Below are positions 35,013 through 45,239 of a stretch of DNA of 64,000 nt, piece by piece. This DNA comes from Chitinispirillales bacterium ANBcel5. GTDB taxonomy: Bacteria; Fibrobacterota; Chitinivibrionia; Chitinivibrionales; Chitinispirillaceae. The notes under the pieces were generated by a model, which was given only the letters and a program-made list of their open reading frames with translations, was not told the origin of the DNA and did not search any database. Both the position numbers and the translations under genes were made by a program. The stretch spans positions 44,681 to 108,680 of the forward strand of contig JARUKZ010000013.1 of NCBI GenBank assembly GCA_029688955.1, read 5' to 3'. Every line of letters begins with the position of its first letter. Position 1 is the first letter of the stretch.

Positions 35013-37834
35013 GCCTTCAGGTCCATAGTAGTATCACTATCTTGGGTATCCTCAAAAGTACTGATTTGGCTATCCTTACCAGTGCTGTTTATCTTAAAAC
35101 TTAGTTTGGCAAAATTGAACCCAAGTTCCTTTAATGTAGTGTTAATCTCTTTTTCTTTGCTATTAAACCATTTTCTTGTTTCCGGGCGTTCAAAACTAAA
35201 TTGCACAGATAGAGTATTACGGTCAGGGTAGTTTAGAAGTGCAGAGATGCCACCCAGAGAAGAAGGTGATACGTTTAGCTGCACCGAAATATTGGCGCTT
35301 TCTTTGTCATTGCCTCCCTTTTTTTTTCTCTTTATGAATTTCATCTGCACCTCTGTCCACTCGTTTTCAATCTTCATGGGCAGCAGTAGAATTTGGTTTT
35401 GATTATCTCCGTCCGAAATGTGGTGCGATAAAAGCTGGAGAGAATCGAGCCGGCTTAGTAGTGTATGAGCCGTTTCTTTTAGAAAAGTGTTAAATTTTAA
35501 AGCTTGTGTCAGGTCTCTGCTCTTTGAATTTTGAGCTTCTTGGTTAGAACTGTCACCTTCTCCGGACTCACTTAGTAAAAAGGAGAGCCTACGCAGTAAT
35601 TCTTTCGTCTCACCGGTAGCTGATCTGCTGCTTTGCTCTAAAAGCTGCAGCAGATGTTTGGCCGATTGCTCAACAGTTTCTAAGCGATTGCCAACTTCGT
35701 TGGAAGAGGTAACAAATCCATGGGTTGCTTCATTAGATGCCTGGAGAAATTGTTTGTTTATATTGGTAGTATTGATTTCAGAAAATAAACTTACCAAACT
35801 TTTCCTGATTCGGTTTATGGATTGTTTTGCTGCTGCATCGTGTGTTTTTGAACTGGCAGAGGATTCATTATCAAAGAACAGCTTTTCCACCGGTGATGAA
35901 TCAGAGGAGATATCGTGTAAAAAAGATTTTGCAACAGAGACCATTCTATGCATTCGTGAATGAACAGAAACGCTCTTTTCGGTGATTAAGGATAAATCGA
36001 GCTGAGCTTTAATCAGCTTTTCGGTTTCATCTGTTTTACCATTGGTGATTGTTTTAAGTAGAGAAAAGATCTCTTTTTTTAATTTATTTGCAGCTGATAC
36101 AATATTCAAATCAGGTTGATCAAGATGGGAATAATTGATTGATGAGGCTTCCTTTCCTTTTCCGAAGTGTTCTGAAAAGATGCTTCTGGTCAAAACCTCT
36201 GTGCTTAAATGATCTATTTTAGAGACTGTTTTAGATAAGTCTTCTACTGTTTTTACCAGGTCAAATAGGTGATGAGGTGAAGAGTTAAGCATGGATTCAG
36301 CTCTGTTTTTAAAATCGTTAAAATGCATTTTTATGTTTAATAGTGCACTGTTTTCTGAATCTGATTGGGATAACCGCTGTAATTGCGAAAGGTTTCTATC
36401 AAAGTAGTCTGTAAATTCATTTAGCTTTCCTGATACTATTTTTGTATTAGACATTCTGTCTCTTGCAGATGCACCAAACTGGTTTAAGAAATCAGAGAAA
36501 AGATTTTTTTCAAAGTAGGAGATCAGTGAGTTGGAAAGATGAAGCATTTTAAAAGCCTGATCACTTTTAGCTCCATCTACGGATACTGACTTCTGAGTTA
36601 AGTGCTCCAGCATAGCAGATGTAGTATCGTGTGTATGGTTGATATGATCAGGCAAAAGCTTTTTTATTGTGTTAAGTATTTGGATAAGGTCTGTGGATTC
36701 AGCTTTTGCTCCCTTTACATTACCTGAAGACACTTCAAGAGATTGCAGAAAAGTAAGAAGAAGCTTTTTAAGACTATCAGTGTTTTTATTTTCCGCTACA
36801 TTTTTTTCATAATTAAGTCCGATACGCTCAAAAATCTCACGAATAGCACTTTGGGCTTCTGTTGATGTTATGCTGTTTTCAGAAATAAAGTAGGATTCGA
36901 TATCCTGGTTGAACCTGCTACTATCACCGGAATCAGTACTGAATGGGAGAATTGTATTCAAAAGCTGTGGTATTTCCGATGTCTTAGTTGGTTGGTGTTT
37001 TGCGATTTCTTTTGCCATCTCCGGATTCTCAATAGCAAGGTGAAACAAATGCAACAAAGCATCTTTAGTTACAGTGTTTGTGGGATACTCCGCTCCAGTA
37101 TGCTTTAGGTGTTTATCGAACGAGTCAATTAGTTCAAAAGAGATATGATCATTTTTGAAAAAGAATTCGTTAGGCATATTTTTTAAAAGTTTAGAACTTA
37201 AACCAGCTTTTAATTGCTCTACAAGTTTCTCGGCATTTGAATTGTCAATTATTTTTATAACTGATTTGTTTTTGTATTTGCTTACATGCATATAAAGTGG
37301 AAAGTCATTGTCACCTATAAGATGTTCAGTGTTGAGATTAGATAGAACAGATGCAAGCTGATCTGCAGAGTCGATTTTATGTAACCCTTCGGGTAAGGAC
37401 ACTTTTTTAATGATCAAAAACGTATTTTTATCATTCATTGTGGTTTTCAAGGATTCAATAATCTTTGTAATCCGCTGAGTTACATCAGCCGTTTTCTTAT
37501 CGATACCCTGGGAGGTGTTCGCCAAGCGTTCAAGTTGTTCTATAAGAGCGTAGGTAGATCTTTGGGTATCATTGTCAATACGCGAATTGCTGAGAAGGTG
37601 TTTGGCTTTTGAAAGGATGTCTGAATTCGGTGCATTGCCATTTAGAAGGTTAGAATGTATATCCTGAAGTGTATGGAGAAGTTTAGTGGGATTGAGGTTT
37701 TCCTTATGAAACGAATCAGTACGCCAGTGTGGCCTATTATGGCTATTACTATCAGATTTTTTTCTACTTCTCTTAGGGGCAAGTTCGATTCTTGGTACAG
37801 AAGATCTTTTTAAACGGTCTGCGTTATAGTGCAT
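35009..37834 (-). CDS. Large FliK-like flagellar hook-length control protein
   Basis: This 941-residue protein is Ser/Lys/Asn-rich and helical for about 800 residues. It ends in a compact domain (about 810-930) like the FliK C-terminal domain: VQLNVSPSSLGGISALLNY, then LSVQFSFERPETRKWF. FliK measures hook length and switches export specificity through FlhB; the FlhB-like gene overlaps its end by four bases. It is roughly twice the usual FliK length, mostly in the middle. No signal peptide is present, as expected for a type III substrate. Confidence 0.75.
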   Translation of the reverse strand: MHYNADRLKRSSVPRIELAPKRSRKKSDSNSHNRPHWRTDSFHKENLNPTKLLHTLQDIHSNLLNGNAPNSDILSKAKHLLSNSRIDNDTQRSTYALIEQLERLANTSQGIDKKTADVTQRITKIIESLKTTMNDKNTFLIIKKVSLPEGLHKIDSADQLASVLSNLNTEHLIGDNDFPLYMHVSKYKNKSVIKIIDNSNAEKLVEQLKAGLSSKLLKNMPNEFFFKNDHISFELIDSFDKHLKHTGAEYPTNTVTKDALLHLFHLAIENPEMAKEIAKHQPTKTSEIPQLLNTILPFSTDSGDSSRFNQDIESYFISENSITSTEAQSAIREIFERIGLNYEKNVAENKNTDSLKKLLLTFLQSLEVSSGNVKGAKAESTDLIQILNTIKKLLPDHINHTHDTTSAMLEHLTQKSVSVDGAKSDQAFKMLHLSNSLISYFEKNLFSDFLNQFGASARDRMSNTKIVSGKLNEFTDYFDRNLSQLQRLSQSDSENSALLNIKMHFNDFKNRAESMLNSSPHHLFDLVKTVEDLSKTVSKIDHLSTEVLTRSIFSEHFGKGKEASSINYSHLDQPDLNIVSAANKLKKEIFSLLKTITNGKTDETEKLIKAQLDLSLITEKSVSVHSRMHRMVSVAKSFLHDISSDSSPVEKLFFDNESSASSKTHDAAAKQSINRIRKSLVSLFSEINTTNINKQFLQASNEATHGFVTSSNEVGNRLETVEQSAKHLLQLLEQSSRSATGETKELLRRLSFLLSESGEGDSSNQEAQNSKSRDLTQALKFNTFLKETAHTLLSRLDSLQLLSHHISDGDNQNQILLLPMKIENEWTEVQMKFIKRKKKGGNDKESANISVQLNVSPSSLGGISALLNYPDRNTLSVQFSFERPETRKWFNSKEKEINTTLKELGFNFAKLSFKINSTGKDSQISTFEDTQDSDTTMDLKA

Positions 37835-37949
37835 TAAGACTTATCTTTTTAATCGTTGAACATAGATGTTTATAGTAGTATTTTCGTCAAAAGATGACAA
37901 GATCTTTAGGTTTAAAGGAAAAAAGGGAGTTAAACCGGGGTTAGTGAAC

Positions 37950-38735
37950 TTAAATTGAGTTCTTACTTTGGGCTACTTTAAGGATTAATGAAATTTGGTC
38001 GGCACTTATTTGGTATCTGCGGGATATTTCCTGAGTATTGAGACCCTCATTTGCGGCCCTGAGCACCAAATCATTAAAAGGGATTGTGGTTGAGGAGTTA
38101 TGGCGTGTTTGGGCAGGCCTTGATTGAGAAAGACGACTAATTTCATCTTTAACTGTTGAGGTGGGTTGAATCGATTCCTCAGGACTATCTTGTTTAGATG
38201 GGTGCTGCAGTGGTGTTTTCTTTTTCTCCGCACAAAGGGATGATGAATTATTTATAGTGCAATCTTTTGATGCGTGGGCTGGTTTAAACTTGGCTATATA
38301 GATTTTGCTTCTGTTTTTTCTTTTTCTTCGTTTTGAAGTTAAAACTGTGAACAATAGTATAAATACACATAGTGAGGCAAGCAAAGCGAGCGCAACGAGT
38401 ATCCAATCAAAGAGCGTTACTGGTTTGGGCAAAAAGGCAAAATGATCTGGAGGTTGTTGATTGAAACTCTGAGGTGCATTGGCGCGTATGGATACTAAGG
38501 TATCTTTTATTAAGCTAACTCTGCTTTCAAGTTGTTCAATAGATTTCCCCTGGCGTTTTCTGTTTTGTATTTGCACCTGGAGTGAATCAAGCTTGTAACG
38601 CAACTGGTGACGAATTTCCGGCTCAGGGGTGGCTTTAGCCGATGAGAGAACAGAAATAACCATCAAAAGCAGCAAAAAATAAACTTTCAGCAGCTTTTCT
38701 GATTCAATGAAAGCAATTATATTAAGGTTTTTCAT
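37950..38735 (-). CDS. Membrane protein with C-terminal HTH, flagellar-cluster type
   Basis: An N-terminal hydrophobic segment (about 17-35) is followed by a periplasmic helical stretch, a membrane helix (about 107-130) and a basic cytoplasmic region. At the C-terminus an HTH-like element reads RAANEGLNTQEISRRYQISA. Proteins with one membrane segment and this type of terminal helix pair (DUF6115-like) are common in flagellar operons, from memory. It is 115 bases upstream of the FliK-like gene on the same strand. Function is unknown. Confidence 0.6.
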   Translation of the reverse strand: MKNLNIIAFIESEKLLKVYFLLLLMVISVLSSAKATPEPEIRHQLRYKLDSLQVQIQNRKRQGKSIEQLESRVSLIKDTLVSIRANAPQSFNQQPPDHFAFLPKPVTLFDWILVALALLASLCVFILLFTVLTSKRRKRKNRSKIYIAKFKPAHASKDCTINNSSSLCAEKKKTPLQHPSKQDSPEESIQPTSTVKDEISRLSQSRPAQTRHNSSTTIPFNDLVLRAANEGLNTQEISRRYQISADQISLILKVAQSKNSI

Positions 38736-38922
38736 AACTTATAAAATAAGATATATTCTGGTTGTCGTTATCGGCAAATCCGGGTATTTAGAATAGAAAT
38801 ACAAAGGTACAACATTATATAATATAACTATGGTACACATGCTTGTGCATATATGGTGTTGCGATCGGTTGATGTCTGTTGTATATTTTTAAACAATTTA
38901 CTATTGTAAAAGGCGGAAAAAT

Positions 38923-39654
38923 ATGGCCAGATATACAGTATTTGTACAAGATCAACCGCTTAATATATATGAACTTCAAGAGCCCGTTATAACCATCGGG
39001 CGATTGCCTGATAATACCATCCCTATTTCAAATATGGGGGTATCCAGACGCCATGTGAAAATTGAACAAGATGTTGATGGCAGCTATACGGCAAGAGATC
39101 TGGATTCTTTAAATGGTACCTCAGTGAATGGAAATAAAATAAAGAAGGTAACACTCAAGCATGGGGATAAAATCGAGATAGGAAATTATACGATTCTGTA
39201 TGAGTGTTTCGAACAATCTGAGCCGGTTTCTGCCCGGCAGGAAGAGAACATTGCTACAAACCCGGAATCTTTTAATGATATTAAAAAAAGCAGATCCGGT
39301 GATACTGCCAGGCCTGGTTCAACAACAGAAATAAATTTCAGGCCAGTGCAGGATGCCGATAATGAGCAGGATAGTGCTGTTTTAATTGAAATCTCTAAAC
39401 GTTTGGTTTATAAATTAGACCGGGATTTTATAACCGTTGGTTCTGATGACCACGATGACATTTTTGCCGATGGTTTTATGGTAAATAAAAACTTTGCTCA
39501 AATAGAGCTGCTTGTTGATGGAAGCTATATCTCAGTAAATAAGCGGATGGGAAAACTAAAAGTAAACGGAAAAACTAAAAAGTCCCATCTTTTAAAACAT
39601 AAGGACCGTATAGAAATAGGAAATAACACTTTTCGATACATGGAAAATGGATAA
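38923..39654 (+). CDS. Protein with two FHA domains
   Basis: The first FHA domain (about residues 22-92) has the phosphothreonine-binding pattern IGRLPDNTI, SRRHVKIE and LNGTSVNG. The second (about 160-240) keeps the fold outline (ITVGSDDHDDI, KLKVNGK, HKDRIEIGN) but lacks the SxxH and N-G-T signature, so it is probably a degenerate copy. It would recognise phosphoproteins made by a Ser/Thr kinase that is not in the window. AAGGCGG lies before the ATG. The phosphoesterase gene follows five bases later, so the two are cotranscribed. Confidence 0.88.
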   Translation: MARYTVFVQDQPLNIYELQEPVITIGRLPDNTIPISNMGVSRRHVKIEQDVDGSYTARDLDSLNGTSVNGNKIKKVTLKHGDKIEIGNYTILYECFEQSEPVSARQEENIATNPESFNDIKKSRSGDTARPGSTTEINFRPVQDADNEQDSAVLIEISKRLVYKLDRDFITVGSDDHDDIFADGFMVNKNFAQIELLVDGSYISVNKRMGKLKVNGKTKKSHLLKHKDRIEIGNNTFRYMENG

Positions 39655-39659
39655 CTCTG

Positions 39660-40391
39660 ATGAAATATGCCATCATTTCTGACATACATGCTAATCTTGA
39701 AGCTTTGGAAGCTGTTTTTGAAGATATAGATAAAAATGAAACTATTGATGATGTACTATGCCTTGGTGATATCGTTGGCTATGGTGCTAATCCAAATGAG
39801 TGTATTGAATTAATAAAGCAGCGATGCCCTGTTTCTATTCTTGGTAATCATGATGCTGCTGCCGTTGATTTACTTTCAACTCAGCATTTCAATATCCATG
39901 CAAAAATTGCAATAGAGTGGACCACTAAAGAATTAAAACCCAAAAACAAAGAGTATCTTACCACTCTACCTTCCAAAAAAATTCTTGACCCAATAACGTT
40001 GGTACATTCAACACCCTATGAACCAAATATGTGGTATTACATCACCTCACTTGAAGAGGCTGCTTTCAATTACCAATATTTCGATACCTCTGCCTGTTTT
40101 ATTGGGCATACGCATATACCTGTTATTATTGTGTTAAATAAGGATGATGAAGTGTATGTTCATCAGGGATCAAATTACCAGGTTAGTGGTGCGGAAAGAG
40201 TACTAATCAATGTGGGAAGTGTCGGACAGCCAAGAGACAGAAACCCCAATTCAAGTTATGGGATCTTTGATACCGACACAATGGAATTTTCTTTCAGGCG
40301 AGTTACTTATGATATAGAAAAAACTCAGGCTAAAATGAGAAAAATTAAAATGCCGGAGTTTTTGGCCAATCGCCTTGTTGAAGGAAGATAG
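39660..40391 (+). CDS. Metallophosphoesterase (YfcE/MJ0936-like)
   Basis: This 243-residue calcineurin-type phosphoesterase has all metal motifs: ISDIHAN, CLGDIVGYG, ILGNHDAA, the later VHSTPYEP and GHTHIP, and the closing INVGSVGQPRD. It probably hydrolyses phosphodiesters or phosphomonoesters with two metal ions in the cytoplasm. The substrate cannot be read from the sequence. It is coupled to the FHA gene. Confidence 0.88.
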   Translation: MKYAIISDIHANLEALEAVFEDIDKNETIDDVLCLGDIVGYGANPNECIELIKQRCPVSILGNHDAAAVDLLSTQHFNIHAKIAIEWTTKELKPKNKEYLTTLPSKKILDPITLVHSTPYEPNMWYYITSLEEAAFNYQYFDTSACFIGHTHIPVIIVLNKDDEVYVHQGSNYQVSGAERVLINVGSVGQPRDRNPNSSYGIFDTDTMEFSFRRVTYDIEKTQAKMRKIKMPEFLANRLVEGR

Positions 40392-40440
40392 TTGCCTGAT
40401 CTGATTTGACCTACGTTATGACTACTGGTTAATTTCCCTC

Positions 40441-40485
40441 TTTTAAAAAAAAGCACTCCAGCCTCTTAAAGAGGACTGGAGATAC
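40441..40485 (-). terminator. Hairpin terminator of the carbamoyl-phosphate cluster
   Basis: CTCCAG-CCTCTT pairs with AAGAGG-CTGGAG (40456-40481, one bulge). On the minus strand it is followed by GCTTTTTTTT. It lies 27 bases after the second carB gene. Confidence 0.8.
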
Positions 40486-40508
40486 TCAGAAAAGATCAGT
40501 CGTTTCCT

Positions 40509-43500
40509 TTAAACAGTTTCGAGAATGTCATCTTTTTGTGCGTTATCTGCCTGTTCACGATTCTGGTACTCCTGAAGAGAACGAGCATTTACCACTTTGT
40601 TTTTACGCTCTGATATTCCGTTCACTGCCGCATGAGCTGCTGCCAGTGTGGTGATATAGGGAATTTTGTGTTTGACTGCGGCTTTACGGATATAGGAATC
40701 ATCGTATTGACTGGTTTTACCTACCGGGGTATTGATAATCAACTGAATTTCACCATTGGTAATCATGTCCAGGATATTAGGTCTTCCTTCATGAAGCTTA
40801 TTTACCTGCTGACTTTCAATACCCTTTGAGCTTAGGTGCAGATGAGTGCCCCGGGTAGCAACAATACCAAAACCCATTTCCAGAAACTTTTTGCCTAATA
40901 CATCTATATCGGTTGACTCGGAACCGGAAACACTTATAAGTACTTTTCCCTCAATAGGAAGGGCCTGATTTGCGCCCTCCTGGGCTTTAAAGAAGGCAAG
41001 GCCGAATTGCTTGTCTATACCAAGGACTTCACCGGTAGAACGCATTTCGGGGCCAAGTACCGGGTCTACTTCCGGAAACATATGGAAAGGGAATACCGCT
41101 TCTTTTACTCCATAATGTTCAATGGGTTCCTTTTTAAGCTCCAGATCTTTGATCTTCTTACCCATCATAAGCTCAGTAGCAATTTTTGCCATATTGAGGT
41201 TACACACTTTGGAAACCAGTGGTACAGTACGGGAAGCCCTGGGGTTAGCTTCAATTACATATACTGTATCTCCAGCAATTGCATACTGCATATTCATCAG
41301 TCCTATGACTTTTAACTCTTTGGCGATACTTTTAGTGTACTCGCAAATCTTATCAATTAGTTCCGGTTTGATACTTACAGGTGGTATAACACATGCTGAA
41401 TCCCCCGAGTGTATGCCAGCTTGTTCAATATGCTCCATAACAGATGGAACAAAAACATCTTCACCATCACAAAGAGCATCAGCTTCGGCTTCGATCGCAT
41501 TTTCCAAGAACTTATCGATAAGTATGGGGCGTTCCGGGGTAACATCTACAGCTAAATCCATGTACTTTTTTAACATATCGTCATCATGTACAATTTCCAT
41601 TCCACGACCCCCAAGCACATAAGAGGGTCTCACCATAACAGGATACCCTATAGATTCAGCAACCGAGAGTGCCTCTTCCTGAGAAACAGCCATACCCGAA
41701 GGAGGCATTGGGATGTTTAATCTTTTCATCATCTGGTCGAAGCGATCGCGGTCTTCTGCCAAATCTATTATATCCGGAGGAGTGCCAAGAATCTTAACCC
41801 CTGCTTCTGCCAATTCGTTTGCCAGGTTTAAGGGGGTCTGACCACCAAATTGTACAACGACTCCATCAGGCTTTTCTGCATTATATATGTTAAGAACATT
41901 TTCTAATGTCAGGGGCTCAAAGTAGAGTCGATCAGAGGTGTCGTAATCTGTTGAAACCGTTTCCGGATTACAGTTTACCATCACTGTTTCATAGCCTAAG
42001 TCTCTTAACGCAAAAGCAGCATGAACACAGCAGTAATCAAACTCTATGCCCTGCCCGATACGATTGGGACCGCCACCTAGAATCATGACTTTAGGTTTTT
42101 TAGATATCTCAAGTTGTTGTGAAGTGTTTGTTGATGAGTAGTAGTAGGAAGCAGGAGTTTCGACTCCACTTACATTCACACAATCCCATCCCCTGGCAAT
42201 AGCAAGAGATGTACACTTCTCACGTACTGCATTTTCTGAGCTATTTGTCAGTTTAGCAAGATATCGGTCACTAAAACCCCACTCTTTGGCTTGAGTAAGC
42301 TGTTCTTTGGTTATGCTCTCCAGGGTTTTGCCTGAGAGAAAACTCTCTTCAAAGTCGACCAGCTCTTTCATCTCCTGAATAAACCACTGTTTCACCTTGG
42401 TGATAGCGTGTATTTGATCGATACTGGCACCATTTCTGAGCGCTTCATACATTATGAAGTGTCTTTCGCTTGAAGGCTCTTTTAGCATATTTAATAACTC
42501 TTCAACAGGCAGGGTATTGAAATTTTTGGCAAAACCAAGCCCGTATCTGCTATTTTCCAGTGATCGGATAGCTTTCTGGAAAGCTTCTTTGTAGGTTTTT
42601 CCAATACTCATAACTTCGCCAACAGCTTTCATCTGAGTGCCAAGTTTATCATGAGAACCTTTGAATTTTTCAAAAGCCCAGCGAGCGAATTTTACCACGA
42701 TATAATCACCGGAAGGTTCGTACTGGTCAAGAGTTACACCTTTCCAATATGGGATTTCATCCAGGGTTAAACCCACAGCCAGTTTGGCTGAGATTAGTGC
42801 AATTGGAAACCCGGTTGCCTTGGAAGCAAGAGCAGAGGAGCGTGAAGTGCGCGGATTTATCTCAATCACCGTAATACGATCTGTTACAGGATCATGGGCA
42901 AACTGTACATTCGTTCCCCCTATGACCTTCACCGATTCAACAATGTCATAGGCGTGCTTTTGCAGTCGTTTCTGGAGTTGGTCGCTAACAGTAAGCATTG
43001 GTGCAGTGCAAAATGAATCACCGGTATGGGTTCCCATAGGATCGACATTTTCAATGAAACAAACAGTGATCATTTTACCTTTTGAATCTCTTACAATCTC
43101 CAGTTCAAGCTCTTCCCAGCCAAGGACAGACTCTTCGATAAGCACCTGATTAATCATGCTGGCTGCGAGTCCGCGCCCGGCAACTGTTTTGAGTTCTTCT
43201 ACATTGTAGACCAGTCCGCCACCGGTTCCCCCCATGGTATATGCTGGTCTGACAACTACAGGATAGCCAAGCTCACCTGCAACACGCAATGCCTCATCAA
43301 CACTGTAAACTGCTTCGCTTTTTGGCATGTCAATCCCAAGATTCTCCATCATCTCCTTAAAGATGATTCGATCCTCACCTCTTTGAATGGCTTCAACATC
43401 TACTCCTATAATTTTAACACCATACTTTTTTAGTACCCCCTCATTTTCCAGCTGAAGCGAGAGGTTGAGACCGCTTTGCCCACCAAGATTAGGCAAAAGT

Positions 43501-43754
43501 GCGTCAGGGCGTTCTTTAGCGATTATTCGTTCGAGAGATTCAATGTTAAGTGGCTCAATATAGGTTGCATCAGCTATTGTGGGGTCGGTCATAATGGTCG
43601 CCGGATTTGAATTAACCAGCACAATTTCATAACCAAGAGATCTAAGGGCCTTACAGGCCTGGGTGCCAGAATAGTCAAACTCACAAGCCTGGCCAATAAT
43701 TATCGGTCCTGAACCAATAATAAGAACTTTTTTTATGTCTTTACGCTTGGGCAT
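40509..43754 (-). CDS. carB: Second carbamoyl-phosphate synthase large subunit (divergent CarB paralogue)
   Basis: This is full-length CarB (1081 aa) with both ATP-grasp halves and the C-terminal MGS-like allosteric domain. Key residues are kept: [20 protein letters not shown] in the first half and [15 protein letters not shown] in the second, plus [16 protein letters not shown] and THTGDS/IHSGDS. It differs from the upstream carB in type: YWKGVTLDQYEPSGDY and VVKFARWAFEKF replace the E. coli-like ASFEP and [10 protein letters not shown]. From memory this second type also occurs in Bacteroidetes. It overlaps the purF-like gene by 14 bases. Whether it pairs with CarA or has another job is unknown. 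Confidence 0.88.
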   Translation of the reverse strand: MPKRKDIKKVLIIGSGPIIIGQACEFDYSGTQACKALRSLGYEIVLVNSNPATIMTDPTIADATYIEPLNIESLERIIAKERPDALLPNLGGQSGLNLSLQLENEGVLKKYGVKIIGVDVEAIQRGEDRIIFKEMMENLGIDMPKSEAVYSVDEALRVAGELGYPVVVRPAYTMGGTGGGLVYNVEELKTVAGRGLAASMINQVLIEESVLGWEELELEIVRDSKGKMITVCFIENVDPMGTHTGDSFCTAPMLTVSDQLQKRLQKHAYDIVESVKVIGGTNVQFAHDPVTDRITVIEINPRTSRSSALASKATGFPIALISAKLAVGLTLDEIPYWKGVTLDQYEPSGDYIVVKFARWAFEKFKGSHDKLGTQMKAVGEVMSIGKTYKEAFQKAIRSLENSRYGLGFAKNFNTLPVEELLNMLKEPSSERHFIMYEALRNGASIDQIHAITKVKQWFIQEMKELVDFEESFLSGKTLESITKEQLTQAKEWGFSDRYLAKLTNSSENAVREKCTSLAIARGWDCVNVSGVETPASYYYSSTNTSQQLEISKKPKVMILGGGPNRIGQGIEFDYCCVHAAFALRDLGYETVMVNCNPETVSTDYDTSDRLYFEPLTLENVLNIYNAEKPDGVVVQFGGQTPLNLANELAEAGVKILGTPPDIIDLAEDRDRFDQMMKRLNIPMPPSGMAVSQEEALSVAESIGYPVMVRPSYVLGGRGMEIVHDDDMLKKYMDLAVDVTPERPILIDKFLENAIEAEADALCDGEDVFVPSVMEHIEQAGIHSGDSACVIPPVSIKPELIDKICEYTKSIAKELKVIGLMNMQYAIAGDTVYVIEANPRASRTVPLVSKVCNLNMAKIATELMMGKKIKDLELKKEPIEHYGVKEAVFPFHMFPEVDPVLGPEMRSTGEVLGIDKQFGLAFFKAQEGANQALPIEGKVLISVSGSESTDIDVLGKKFLEMGFGIVATRGTHLHLSSKGIESQQVNKLHEGRPNILDMITNGEIQLIINTPVGKTSQYDDSYIRKAAVKHKIPYITTLAAAHAAVNGISERKNKVVNARSLQEYQNREQADNAQKDDILETV

Positions 43755-45219
43755 GATTTAATACCGCCTTTCCAGCCTTTGAAGTAGTTTTATTATTACA
43801 CGTCTTATTTCCATTTTCACATCCGGTCCAACAGTAGGTGCAGAGATTTTCTGCAGGGATGTTTATAGCCTCAATCATGTCGTCAAGACGCTGATATTTA
43901 AGGCTTGTTAAATTCATCTTTTTTCGAATTGTTTCTATCATCAAATGGTGGCGATCGGACTTTTCATCGGTATAATCTTCAATACGGTCTACCTTGCCAC
44001 CTTCGATCTCTGTGATCACTTTTCTTGTTATAAACTCCATCTCAGATTTGGAGCGTGAGAAATTAAGGTACTTACATCCAAAAAGAATAGGAGGACAGGC
44101 CAGTCGCATATGGATTTCTTTGGCATTGTAATTATAGATGCGCTGTAATGTATCCTTTAGTTGAGTTCCTCTAACAATCGAATCATCACAGAACAGGATC
44201 GATTTGTTGCTTGTGAGTCGTTTTATAGGAATCAGTTTCATCTTGGCAACCAATTCACGCACAGACTGATTCTGAGGCATAAAGCTACGGGCCCATGTTG
44301 GAGTATATTTTACAAAGGGTCTGCTATAGGGGATTCGTGCTTTTTGGGCATATCCAAGGGCGTGTGCAATACCTGAATCAGGTATTCCGGCAGCAAAATC
44401 AACATCGATATTATCTCTTTGGGCAAGTGCTGCACCACAACGGTATCTTGAGTGCTCTACGTTTATCCCTTCATAGTCTGATGCTGGATAGCCATAGTAG
44501 ATCCACAAGAAAGAACACATTTGCATCTGATTGCCGGGTTTAACTTTTTGCTCAACACCATCAGGAGAGATAAAGACCACTTCACCTGGTCCAAGCTCAT
44601 AATATTCTTCATAGCCAAGATTTGAAAAGGCGCAGCTTTCCATGGTTACTGCGTACCCGTTCTCACCTTTTCCGATCATAACAGGGGTACGGCCAAGCTT
44701 GTCTCTTGCTGCATAAATTCCCTTTTGAGTGAGAATAAGCATCGATGAGGAGCCTTCAATAAGATTGTGGGCGTTTACAATTCCCTCTTCAAAACTTTCC
44801 TGCTGATTAATGAGCATAGCGGTAAGCTCAGTAGGATTCAATTCATTGCCGCTCATTTCTGAAAAATGAACGAATCTCCTGTCGAAAGCTTTTTGGGCAA
44901 GGAGGGAAAGATTGTGAACATGGCCAACAGTAATAATACCATACGTACCAAGGTGTGATCCAATGATCAAGGGCTGATCTTCATAGTCACTAATAACGCC
45001 TATACCATATTTTCCACTAAGCTTGGAGAGGTCGCTGTCAAATTTACTTCTGAACTGAGCGTTGGATATATCATGGATCACTCTTGAATGTTGTTCCCCA
45101 TCGCAAACAACAAGCCCGGCCCTGCGGGTGCCGAGGTGGCTGTGATAATCAGTTCCGTAGAAAAGGTGCGTTATACATTCTTCCTCTGTTTCTGAAATAA
45201 CTCCGAAAAAACCGCTCAT
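43741..45219 (-). CDS. PurF-like amidophosphoribosyltransferase lacking the glutaminase Cys
   Basis: This 492-residue protein has a class II glutamine amidotransferase-like N-half and a PRTase C-half. The PRPP loop ILFCDDSIVRGTQ (about 342-354) and the Fe-S cluster cysteines (MQMC near 233, FGCKY near 383, CTYC near 462) are present as in the B. subtilis-type enzyme. The N-terminus is MSGFFGV, not MCGIVG: the nucleophile is Ser. The start is certain, since GGGAGAT precedes the ATG. The PRTase may use free ammonia or ammonia from a partner. From memory, Bacteroidetes have a related protein starting MGGFFG near car genes. It lies 20 bases after the UPF0371 gene. Confidence 0.85.
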   Translation of the reverse strand: MSGFFGVISETEEECITHLFYGTDYHSHLGTRRAGLVVCDGEQHSRVIHDISNAQFRSKFDSDLSKLSGKYGIGVISDYEDQPLIIGSHLGTYGIITVGHVHNLSLLAQKAFDRRFVHFSEMSGNELNPTELTAMLINQQESFEEGIVNAHNLIEGSSSMLILTQKGIYAARDKLGRTPVMIGKGENGYAVTMESCAFSNLGYEEYYELGPGEVVFISPDGVEQKVKPGNQMQMCSFLWIYYGYPASDYEGINVEHSRYRCGAALAQRDNIDVDFAAGIPDSGIAHALGYAQKARIPYSRPFVKYTPTWARSFMPQNQSVRELVAKMKLIPIKRLTSNKSILFCDDSIVRGTQLKDTLQRIYNYNAKEIHMRLACPPILFGCKYLNFSRSKSEMEFITRKVITEIEGGKVDRIEDYTDEKSDRHHLMIETIRKKMNLTSLKYQRLDDMIEAINIPAENLCTYCWTGCENGNKTCNNKTTSKAGKAVLNHAQA

Positions 45220-45239
45220 TAAAAAATCTCCCTGATTGT

